In this document: positions 16,544 through 24,413 of the stretch, piece after piece
Layout: each line of letters begins with the position of its first letter
Position numbering within the stretch: the first letter of the stretch is position 1
Source: CALBPI01 sp039814545
GTDB taxonomy: Bacteria > Pseudomonadota > Gammaproteobacteria > Steroidobacterales > Woeseiaceae
Length of the DNA stretch: 64,000 nucleotides
NCBI GenBank assembly: GCA_039814545.1
Contig: JBCCBB010000001.1
Span: 105,205-169,204, forward strand
Direction of reading: 5' to 3'
Position numbers and translations under genes: made by a program
The notes under the pieces: model-generated
What the model saw: only the letters and a program-made list of their open reading frames with translations
Told to the model about the DNA's origin: nothing
The model's database searches: none

Positions 16544-17746
16544 ATGGATTTGAGTTTCACGCCCGAGGAAATCGCGTTTCGCGATGAGATCCGTGCCTTC
16601 TTTGCCAACGAATACCCGGACGACATTCGCGAGAAGGTCAACCGCGGTATCCGGCTCGACAAGGACGACCACGTCCGCTGGCAGAAGGTTCTCGCTAAGC
16701 ACGGCTACATGGGTGTGAACTGGCCCGTCGAGTATGGCGGCACGGGCTGGAGCCCGGTCCAGAAGTATCTGTTTTCCATCGAAATGGCCAATGCCAATGC
16801 GCCCGATGTCGTACCGTTCGGCGTCAACATGGTCGGCCCCGTCATCTACTCCTACGGTACCGAGGAGCAAAAGCAGCGGTTCCTCCCTGACATTCTCGAA
16901 AGCAATGTCTGGTGGTGCCAGGGCTACTCAGAGCCCGGTGCCGGTTCCGACCTCGCCTCACTGAAGACCATGGCGGTTCGCGATGGCGACCACTATGTGA
17001 TTAACGGCACGAAGACCTGGACCACGTTGGGCCAGCACGCCGAGTGGATTTTCCTGCTGGCACGTACCAACACCGATGTGGCGCGTCGCCAGGAGGGCAT
17101 CAGCTTCCTCCTCGCTGACATGTCGACTCCGGGTATCACCGTTCGCCCGATCATCACGATCGAGGGCGGCCATGAGGTCAACGAAGTCCACTTCGAAGAC
17201 GCGCGCGTGCCCGTAGAGAATCTTGTCGGCGAAGAAGGCCGCGGCTGGACCTACGGCAAAGTGCTGCTGCAGCACGAACGCACGAACATCGCGGGCGTCG
17301 CGCGTTCCAAGTACCGCCTCGCACGGCTGAAGGAACTGGCATCGTCGTCGCAGCACGGCGCCAAGCCTCTCATGGAGCAGGCTACCTTCCGCGGCAAGCT
17401 TGTCGCCACCGAGGTTGCCTTGAAGGCGCTCGAATACACCGACCTGCGCACGCTGGCGGCCGTCGCCACAGGCAAGGCGCCGGGTCCCGAGAGTTCGATC
17501 CTGAAGATCAAGGGTACGGAGATGCAGCAGCGTCTCGACACGCTCTACATGGAAGCGGCCGGGTATTACGCCCTGCCCTACGTGCCGGAGCAGTTCACGC
17601 TCGACGCGGCAGAAGACGATGTTGTCGTCGACTCGAGCGAGCCGACCACGTCTTTGCGTTACTTCAACTACCGCAAGGCGTCGATTTACGGCGGATCCAA
17701 CGAGATCCAGAAGAACATCATCGCTAAACACGTACTCGGGCTCTGA
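16544..17746 (+). CDS. acyl-CoA dehydrogenase family protein (subunit 1)
   Basis: FAD-dependent alpha,beta-dehydrogenation of an acyl-CoA. 400 residues, with N-terminal helical, middle beta (CQGYSEPGAGSDLASL, then NGTKTWTTLGQHAEW) and C-terminal helical domains. The C-terminus has SIYGGSNEIQKNIIAKHVLGL-type flavin and dimer contacts (seen as IYGGSNEIQKNI). The catalytic Glu segment TEYP or TWE typical near the C-terminus is not seen; the neighbour has one. This suggests a two-subunit enzyme. AGGAG precedes the ATG, and the second subunit starts 26 bases downstream. Confidence 0.93.
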   Translation: MDLSFTPEEIAFRDEIRAFFANEYPDDIREKVNRGIRLDKDDHVRWQKVLAKHGYMGVNWPVEYGGTGWSPVQKYLFSIEMANANAPDVVPFGVNMVGPVIYSYGTEEQKQRFLPDILESNVWWCQGYSEPGAGSDLASLKTMAVRDGDHYVINGTKTWTTLGQHAEWIFLLARTNTDVARRQEGISFLLADMSTPGITVRPIITIEGGHEVNEVHFEDARVPVENLVGEEGRGWTYGKVLLQHERTNIAGVARSKYRLARLKELASSSQHGAKPLMEQATFRGKLVATEVALKALEYTDLRTLAAVATGKAPGPESSILKIKGTEMQQRLDTLYMEAAGYYALPYVPEQFTLDAAEDDVVVDSSEPTTSLRYFNYRKASIYGGSNEIQKNIIAKHVLGL

Positions 17747-17772
17747 TCGAGCCACGACGCCAGGACGACACC

Positions 17773-18900
17773 ATGGATTTTTCGATTACCGAAGACCAGA
17801 GCATGCTGCAGGACAGCGTGGCTCGCTTCATCCAAGACGAATACGACTTTGACTCACGCCAGGAAGCGGCAGCGACAGACGCAGGATTCAGTGCGGAACG
17901 GTGGCGTGAGTTTGCCGAACTCGGCTGGACGGCCGTGCCGTTTTCTGAGGAAGACGGCGGCCTCGATGGCGGTGCCGTCGAACTGATGCTGCTCATGGAG
18001 CAATTTGGTCGCGGGCTCGTGGTCGAGCCCTACCTGCCCTGCATCATCATGGCGGGTGGCGTCCTCAAGCGTCTGGCCACCGACGACCAGAAGGCCAGCT
18101 GGCTTGCTGACATCATCGGCGGCGAGAAACTCGCCGCGCTCGCCTACGCAGAGCCACAAGCGCGCTATGACCTCAACGATGTCGCCGTAACCGCGACCGC
18201 TGATGGTGACGGCTACGTGCTCAACGGCCACAAAACCGTGGTGCTCAACGGCGGCAGTGCGGATACCTTGGTCGTCAGCGCCCGCACTGCGGGTGAACGA
18301 CAGGATGCCAACGGCATCAGCTTGTTCGTCGTGGACGCCAACAGCGCCGGCATCAAGCGCAAGGCGTACCCAACCGTGGATGCCCGTCAGGCTGCCGAGA
18401 TTCATTTTGAGCAAGTGCGCGTCGGTGCCGACCAGTTGCTGGGTGCGGCGGGCGAAGGCTTCGCCACGCTCAAAGCCGTCATCGATGACGCCACAATCGC
18501 CGTCTGCGCCGAAGCCGTGGGCATCATGCAGGTGCTCAACTACAAGACGCTGGAATACTCGAAACAGCGCGTCCAGTTCGGCGTGCCGATTGCGAGCTTC
18601 CAGGCGCTGCAACACCGCATGGTCGAAATGTTCATGATCTATGAGCAGACCCGTTCACTGCTGCTTCACGCCGTTATGACGGAAGAAGCGGACGCGGGCG
18701 CGGACGCTGCGCTTCACGCGCTCAAGATTCAGATCGGCACCGAAGGCCGTAAGCTTGGCGAGGAAGCCGTACAGCTGCACGGCGGCATGGGCGTAACTTG
18801 GGAGCTCGACGTCGCGCATTACTTCAAGCGCCTGACAATGATCGACACGCTGTTCGGCAACGCCGATCACCACGTCGAGCAGTACCCGCTGGCAGTCTGA
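17773..18900 (+). CDS. acyl-CoA dehydrogenase family protein (subunit 2)
   Basis: 375 residues of the same superfamily as the preceding gene. The middle domain is shorter (AYAEPQARYDLNDV, NGHKTVVLNGG). The C-terminal domain has QLHGGMGVTWELDVAHYFKR, where the Glu of TWE aligns with the catalytic base of related enzymes, but it lacks the GGSNEIQ-type ending. The two genes are thus complementary, as in heteromeric acyl-CoA dehydrogenases of steroid or branched-chain catabolism. The substrate cannot be read from sequence. Confidence 0.92.
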   Translation: MDFSITEDQSMLQDSVARFIQDEYDFDSRQEAAATDAGFSAERWREFAELGWTAVPFSEEDGGLDGGAVELMLLMEQFGRGLVVEPYLPCIIMAGGVLKRLATDDQKASWLADIIGGEKLAALAYAEPQARYDLNDVAVTATADGDGYVLNGHKTVVLNGGSADTLVVSARTAGERQDANGISLFVVDANSAGIKRKAYPTVDARQAAEIHFEQVRVGADQLLGAAGEGFATLKAVIDDATIAVCAEAVGIMQVLNYKTLEYSKQRVQFGVPIASFQALQHRMVEMFMIYEQTRSLLLHAVMTEEADAGADAALHALKIQIGTEGRKLGEEAVQLHGGMGVTWELDVAHYFKRLTMIDTLFGNADHHVEQYPLAV

Positions 18901-18913
18901 CGACGGCCCGTCA

Positions 18914-20617
18914 TCACGTCTCGGCGTTGATGCCCGCGAGCGCTTCGCGCTCGAGTTTGGCCCACGAATCACGCAACGTGACGACGCGATTGAATACGAT
19001 CGCGTCGTCCGTTGTGGTCGTATCGGGGCTGAAGTAACCGAGCCGCTCAAACTGAACGGCGTCACCCACAGCGACGTCGGCCAGCGCCGGTTCGACCCAA
19101 CCCTGGCGCACCGTGAGTGAGTCCGGGTTGATCGCCGCCTGCCAGTCTTCGAGCCGGGCCGGCTCAGCCTCCCGGAACAAACGGTCGTAGAGATTCACCG
19201 TTGCGGGCAACGCATGCTCCGCCGACACCCAGTGGATCGTGCCCTTGACCTTGCGGTCGCTGGCACCACCGCTGCGCGTATCCCTGTCGACACTGCACAC
19301 GAGCTCAACGACGTTGCCGTCGTCGTCTTTGATAACCTCGTCACAGCGAATGATGTAGGCATAGCGCAACCGCACCTCACCGCCAGGCTTGAGCCGGAAA
19401 AACTTGCGCGGTGCTTCCTCGAGAAAATCATCGCGCTCGATCCACACCGTGCGTGTCAGCGGGACCTTGCGGGTGCCCTGCTCCGGCTCGTTGGGATGGT
19501 TGCTGGCCTCAAGCCACTCTGTCTCGCCGTCCGAAACGTTGGATAGCGTCACCTTGAGCGGATCGACGACAGCGAGCCGACGCGGCGCACGACCCAGGGT
19601 GTCGCGAACGGCAGCCTCAAGCATCCCCAGCTCGATGAGCTTGTCCTTCTTGGTGATGCCCACCTGGTGGCAGAACCGGCGCAAGGCCTCGGCCGGGTAG
19701 CCGCGACGGCGCAAGCCGGCCAGCGTCGGCATGCGCGGATCGTCCCAACCCGACACGTGACCTTCCTCGACCAGCGCCGACAGTCGCCGTTTGCTCGTGA
19801 CCATATAAGCCACCGCCAGCCTCGAAAACTCGATCTGACGCGGCGGGTACTCGTGCGGGATGCGTTCAACGAGCCACTCGTAGAGCGGCCGATGGTCTGC
19901 GAACTCAAGCGTACACAGGCTGTGCGTAATCCCTTCAAAGATGTCACAGAGGGTGTGCGCAAAGTCGTACATCGGGTAGATCGGCCAGGCGTCCCCCGTG
20001 CGCTGGTGGGACGCGTGTCGAATGCGGTAGAGCGTCGGGTCACGCAGGTTGATGTTCGGCGACGCCATGTCGATCTTCGCGCGCAGCACATGCTCGCCGT
20101 CGCCGAATTCGCCCGCGCGCATGCGGGTAAACAGATCGAGGTTGTCGTCAACGCTGCGACTGCGGTGCGGACTGTCCTTGCCCGCCTCGGTCAGCGTTCC
20201 GCGGTAGGCGCGGATGTCCTCCGCGCTCAAGCTGTCGACGTAGGCATCGCCGCGCTCGATGAGCGACACAGCAGCTTCGTAGAGACGTTCAAAGTAGTCC
20301 GAGGCGTGGGTAAGCCCGGCGCTCCAGTGGTATCCCAGCCAGCGAACATCGTCGCCGATGGCGTCTGCGAACTCCTGTCGTTCCTTGGCAGGGTTGGTGT
20401 CGTCGAAGCGCAGGTAGGTCTGGCCACCGTTCTCATCTGTGACCCCGAAGTTCAGCGAGATCGACAACGCGTGACCGATGTGCAAAAAGCCATTCGGCTC
20501 CGGAGGAAACCGCGTTACGAGCCCGTGCGGCAGTCGCTCGGCTGCGAGCTCATCGGCAATGATCTGGCGGATAAAATCGCGCGGCGCGGCCGCGTCGTCG
20601 CTCGGGGCGTCGGTCAT
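18914..20617 (-). CDS. glnS: glutaminyl-tRNA synthetase
   Basis: Class I synthetase charging tRNA-Gln. 567 residues from the ATG at 20617 (MTDAPSDD); the upstream in-frame extension is not family-like. HIGH-type motif in PPEPNGFLHIGHA and KMSKS-type motif in VTSKRRLSALVEEG, with the C-terminal anticodon-binding beta-barrels. GlnS is largely confined to gamma/beta-proteobacteria and a few others, so it supports the lineage call. Confidence 0.96.
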   Translation of the reverse strand: MTDAPSDDAAAPRDFIRQIIADELAAERLPHGLVTRFPPEPNGFLHIGHALSISLNFGVTDENGGQTYLRFDDTNPAKERQEFADAIGDDVRWLGYHWSAGLTHASDYFERLYEAAVSLIERGDAYVDSLSAEDIRAYRGTLTEAGKDSPHRSRSVDDNLDLFTRMRAGEFGDGEHVLRAKIDMASPNINLRDPTLYRIRHASHQRTGDAWPIYPMYDFAHTLCDIFEGITHSLCTLEFADHRPLYEWLVERIPHEYPPRQIEFSRLAVAYMVTSKRRLSALVEEGHVSGWDDPRMPTLAGLRRRGYPAEALRRFCHQVGITKKDKLIELGMLEAAVRDTLGRAPRRLAVVDPLKVTLSNVSDGETEWLEASNHPNEPEQGTRKVPLTRTVWIERDDFLEEAPRKFFRLKPGGEVRLRYAYIIRCDEVIKDDDGNVVELVCSVDRDTRSGGASDRKVKGTIHWVSAEHALPATVNLYDRLFREAEPARLEDWQAAINPDSLTVRQGWVEPALADVAVGDAVQFERLGYFSPDTTTTDDAIVFNRVVTLRDSWAKLEREALAGINAET

Positions 20618-20675
20618 GGATTGGGTGCCTGGCTGGGCGCTACAAACAGCCCGGGATTGTACGTGATCGCTTGTC

Positions 20676-21644
20676 TCAGCGCGCGTGCCGGTAAGCCCGT
20701 GCGAAAGCGCGAAGCTCGGGTCGTGCCGGTGCGAGCTGGCGGGCCGCAACCAGACGGACGCCGTCATCGCCGACCGTCCCCACCACAAACTGAAAAATGT
20801 AGAAGCCCTCGACACCCATACGCAGGTCGGTCAGCACCAGCGCATTCCCATCACGGCGTAACGCGTACCAGCCGTGCGTGAACCAGCGCATTCGCTGGTA
20901 AGGCGCGTGGTTGCCAAGCGCAACATCAAACTCGCGTTGTTGCGGATAACACCGCCAGCGCCCCGGCTCAGGGCGCTGCCACGCGTAAACAAACTGATCG
21001 CAGTGCGCTTCGGCGGACAGACTCAAAAGCCGCCAGCGCGCGGTGTTGAACGGCGTCGGCGTGGCTTTGACCATGCTCGACCCGGGCAGCGCCGCCAGCC
21101 GCGCACCGCGCTCGAGACGCGCCTGTACACCCGCGGACAACACCAGGTAGCTCGCGCAAAACGCTAAGGCCGCCGACAGCACACGGCGGCGCCTGGTCGG
21201 TCGACGCAGCGCCATCACAAGCCCAATCGCGAGCGACGCTGAGAACAGCGGATCAATGATGAACACGCTCCCAACGCTGATTGGATAATCACTGAACGGG
21301 TGCAACGCTTGCGTGCCGTAAATGGTCATGCTGTCGAGGAGCGGGTGGGTGACAAACGCGAGCCAGATGGCCAACAGCATCGGCCAGCCGCCGCCCCGGA
21401 AGCCCGGCAAGAACCGAAACAGCAACCATACAACCGGGGTCGCGAGCGTGAGCCAGAACCACGAGTGCGACCAACTTCGGTGCACCGTCATCGCGGTGAC
21501 TGGGTCCGCGTAGCGCACCAGGACGTCGAGGTCGGGCAAGGTACCGCAGACGGCGCCCATGAGTGCTGCGCGGGGTCCGAGCTCTCGCCCCGCCACGAGA
21601 TGGCTCACGGCGGCGCCCAACGCCGCCTGCGTTAGGGAATCCAG
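20676..21644 (-). CDS. metal-dependent hydrolase, DUF457/YdjM-type inner-membrane protein, CTG start
   Basis: 322 residues with several membrane helices. The family N-terminus MDSLTQAALGAAVSH is matched exactly except that its first codon is CTG (21642-21644); no ATG, GTG or TTG lies in frame between the zur stop and this point. Conserved residues include CGTLPDLDVLVRY, VHRSWSHSWFW and THPLLDSMTIYG, with the His and Asp expected to bind metal. The CTG lies 4 bases after the zur stop, so translation is probably coupled. Substrate unknown. Confidence 0.82.
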   Translation of the reverse strand: MDSLTQAALGAAVSHLVAGRELGPRAALMGAVCGTLPDLDVLVRYADPVTAMTVHRSWSHSWFWLTLATPVVWLLFRFLPGFRGGGWPMLLAIWLAFVTHPLLDSMTIYGTQALHPFSDYPISVGSVFIIDPLFSASLAIGLVMALRRPTRRRRVLSAALAFCASYLVLSAGVQARLERGARLAALPGSSMVKATPTPFNTARWRLLSLSAEAHCDQFVYAWQRPEPGRWRCYPQQREFDVALGNHAPYQRMRWFTHGWYALRRDGNALVLTDLRMGVEGFYIFQFVVGTVGDDGVRLVAARQLAPARPELRAFARAYRHAR

Positions 21645-21648
21645 AGGC

Positions 21649-22143
21649 TCAGTCCGAGGACTTTTCGGCGCAACGCGAACAGATGCCTCGAACCTCAAGC
21701 ATCTGGCGCTCGGCCTCGAAGCCCGCAGCAGCAGCAGCGGCTTCGATGCGCTCGTTGATCGCGCCTGCATCCAGCTCGATGACGTCCTGGCAACTGCGGC
21801 AAATCAGGAACTGTCCGCTGTGGGCGTGCGCCGGGTCCGGGCAGCCAATGTAGGCATTGAGTGAATCAAGCCGGTGCACCAGGCCTGCATCCATGAGGAA
21901 GTCCAGCGCGCGGTATACCGTGGGCGGCGCCGCCCGTCGGCCATCCGAGGAGAGCGCGTTGAGGACGTCGTAGGCACCAACGGGCTTGTGGCCGGCCCAC
22001 ACGAGCTGAAGCACGTGTCGACGCAGCGGCGTGAGGCGCAAACCCCGCTCGACACAGATCGCTTCGGCGCGCGCTAGCGCTGTCGCAATGCACTGCTTGT
22101 GGTCATGCGCGTCCGTGCTCTTGGCATTCACTTTTGCAGCCAT
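21649..22143 (-). CDS. zur: Fur family transcriptional regulator, Zur type
   Basis: Zinc-responsive repressor by similarity. 164 residues from the ATG at 22143 (GGGGAC before it). DNA-binding region GLRLTPLRRHVLQLVW and PPTVYRALDFLMDAGLVHRL match Zur more closely than Fur. Structural zinc cysteines are CRSC and CSRC; other likely ligands are in HAHSGQF. It is divergent from thrS, 137 bases away, and followed immediately by the membrane hydrolase gene. Confidence 0.9.
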   Translation of the reverse strand: MAAKVNAKSTDAHDHKQCIATALARAEAICVERGLRLTPLRRHVLQLVWAGHKPVGAYDVLNALSSDGRRAAPPTVYRALDFLMDAGLVHRLDSLNAYIGCPDPAHAHSGQFLICRSCQDVIELDAGAINERIEAAAAAAGFEAERQMLEVRGICSRCAEKSSD

Positions 22144-22280
22144 GTCCCCATGATACAGGAGCGGCCCGCCGGCGCACGAGGTCATGCGTAGTCCCGACCG
22201 CCGCAAACCGCTATGATTGCCGGCTTTGAACGCCACCACCCCACCCGGGCGCCCCGGTGCCCCGCTGCCAAGTGAAGGAC

Positions 22281-24215
22281 ATGGTCAACATTACGCTGCC
22301 TGACGGTTCGGTCCGCAACTACGATGGACCGATCGATCCCCTGACGATTGCCAAAGAGATTTCAGGATCGCTGGCCAAAGCGGCTGTTGCCGCCCAGGTC
22401 GACGGGCAGGACTGGGACCTGACGCGCAGGATCGATCGTGACGCCAGCGTGGCCATTGTCACTCGTGACAGCGAGGCCGGGCTCGAGGTGCTGCGCCACG
22501 ACGCCGCGCACGCCCTCGCCGAGGCCGTGAAGGAGCTCTACCCCGAGACCCAGGTGACGATCGGCCCTGCCATCGACGACGGTTTCTACTACGACTTTGC
22601 GCGCGAGACCCCCTTCACGCCGGATGACCTCGACGTCATCGAGCAGCGTATGCACGACATTGTGAAGCGCGACGAAATCGTCGAGCGCGAGGTCTGGACA
22701 CGCAATGACGCTGTCGCGTTCTTCCGTGACCAAGGCGAGGAGTACAAGGCGCGGCTCATAGAGCGCATCCCAGAAGACGAGCAGATTTCGCTGTACCGCC
22801 AGGGCGACTTCATCGATCTCTGCCGCGGTCCGCACTTGCCCTCCACGGGCCGGCTCGGCACCGCATTCAAGCTGCTGCGTGTTTCCGGCGCGTACTGGGA
22901 AGGCGACTCGCGCAACGAGATGCTGCAACGCATCTACGGCACCGCCTGGGCCAACGACAAACAGCTGCGCCAATACCTTAGGCGCGTCGAGGAAGCCGAG
23001 AAGCGCGACCACCGCAAACTTGGCAAACAGATGAACCTGTTCCACTTCCAGGAAGAGGCACCCGGTTCGGTGTTCTGGCACCCGCGTGGATGGACGCTGT
23101 TTCAGCGACTCATCGACTACATGCGCGAACGCCAGCGCGAGGCGGGTTACCGCGAGATTCACACACCGGGCGTCATGGACCGCGCGCTCTGGGAAGCATC
23201 GGGCCACTGGCACTGGTTTGGCGAGCACATGTTCACGACAGAGACCGAAGACGGTCGCGTCTATGCGCTCAAGCCCATGAACTGCCCGGGCGCCGTGCAG
23301 GTGTTCAAGCAGGGACTCACGAGCTACCGCGAGCTCCCCATGCGCATCTCGGAATTCGGCGGCGTACACCGTTACGAACCGTCGGGCGCCCTGCACGGCT
23401 TGCTGCGCGTGCGCGCGTTCACTCAGGATGACGCGCACGTGTTCTGCACCATGGAACAAGTGGCCAGCGAAGCAATTGCCATCACGACGCAAATTCTCCA
23501 GATCTACTCAGATTTCGGTTTCGATGACGTGCGCATCAAGTTCTCCGACCGTCCCGAAAACCGCGTCGGCGACGATGCCATCTGGGACGAGTCGGAGACG
23601 GCACTCAAATCAGCACTCGAACACACGGGTCTCGAGTACAGCTACAACCCGGGCGAAGGTGCGTTCTACGGACCGAAGCTCGAGTTTGTGCTTCGTGACG
23701 CCATTGGTCGCGACTGGCAGTGCGGCACCTTGCAGGTCGATCTCAATCTGCCGCAGCGACTAGGCGCCAGTTACATCGGCGAAGACGGCGATCGCCATGT
23801 CCCCGTCATGTTGCACCGAGCCATGTTCGGTTCGCTGGAGCGCTTCACGGGCATTCTGCTCGAGCACTACGCCGGCAATCTGCCGCTCTGGCTGGCACCG
23901 ACGCAGGTAGTGGTTGCCACGATTACCTCGGATGGCGACCAATACGCTGTCGACCTTGTGAGTGAGTTGCGCAAAGCCGGCCTCGAGGCCGAAAGCGACC
24001 TGCGCAACGAGAAGATCGGCTACAAGGTGCGTGAGCACAGCCTGGCCAAAGTCCCTGTGATCATGGCTGTGGGCAAACGCGAGGTCGAGGAAGACACTGT
24101 CGCCATTCGGCGACTGGGCACCAAGGGTCAAAAAACGGCCCCGCGTGCCGAGGCCATCGCGGCGCTGCTGGAAGAGGTCATTTCGCGCGAAACCGCGAAT
24201 GTGACGATCGAGTAG
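22281..24215 (+). CDS. thrS: threonyl-tRNA synthetase
   Basis: Class II synthetase charging tRNA-Thr. 644 residues, normal length, with TGS domain (MVNITLPDGSVRNYDG), editing domain (HDAAHALAEAVKELYP, with histidines), catalytic core (KPMNCPGAVQVFK, RISEFGGVHRYEPSGALHGL, RVRAFTQDDAHVFC) and anticodon-binding domain. Zinc ligands Cys and His are in the core motifs. The ATG at 22281 follows AAGTGAAGGAC. Unlike many gammaproteobacteria, infC-rpmI-rplT do not follow. Confidence 0.97.
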   Translation: MVNITLPDGSVRNYDGPIDPLTIAKEISGSLAKAAVAAQVDGQDWDLTRRIDRDASVAIVTRDSEAGLEVLRHDAAHALAEAVKELYPETQVTIGPAIDDGFYYDFARETPFTPDDLDVIEQRMHDIVKRDEIVEREVWTRNDAVAFFRDQGEEYKARLIERIPEDEQISLYRQGDFIDLCRGPHLPSTGRLGTAFKLLRVSGAYWEGDSRNEMLQRIYGTAWANDKQLRQYLRRVEEAEKRDHRKLGKQMNLFHFQEEAPGSVFWHPRGWTLFQRLIDYMRERQREAGYREIHTPGVMDRALWEASGHWHWFGEHMFTTETEDGRVYALKPMNCPGAVQVFKQGLTSYRELPMRISEFGGVHRYEPSGALHGLLRVRAFTQDDAHVFCTMEQVASEAIAITTQILQIYSDFGFDDVRIKFSDRPENRVGDDAIWDESETALKSALEHTGLEYSYNPGEGAFYGPKLEFVLRDAIGRDWQCGTLQVDLNLPQRLGASYIGEDGDRHVPVMLHRAMFGSLERFTGILLEHYAGNLPLWLAPTQVVVATITSDGDQYAVDLVSELRKAGLEAESDLRNEKIGYKVREHSLAKVPVIMAVGKREVEEDTVAIRRLGTKGQKTAPRAEAIAALLEEVISRETANVTIE

Positions 24216-24413
24216 GCGCTCCGTAACACGCCGCAGATGTGCAGGAAGCCACAGAAGTGTGCACTGCATCAAAAGGCTTATGTGGAATCGGTCACAGTTT
24301 GGAAACTCGGTGCCTGAGGCCGGTTATGTCGTGCGTTTTTCCTTCATATACTGCTAGCTGAGGGAAAACCACGCGAACGGGTCGCGGCGGTACTCACCCT
24401 CGCCGAGGCCGCC

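Noticed and set aside
16309..16662. N-terminal extension of moaA by 118 codons
   Set aside because: It runs through the divergent promoter region and into the dehydrogenase gene; the ATG at 16308 gives a normal MoaA.
19667..20881. 404-codon plus-strand frame opposite glnS
   Set aside because: Antisense shadow of a well-supported synthetase gene, with low-complexity Arg/Val-rich composition.
22362..23492. 376-codon minus-strand frame opposite thrS
   Set aside because: Antisense shadow of thrS; no recognisable motif or ribosome-binding site.
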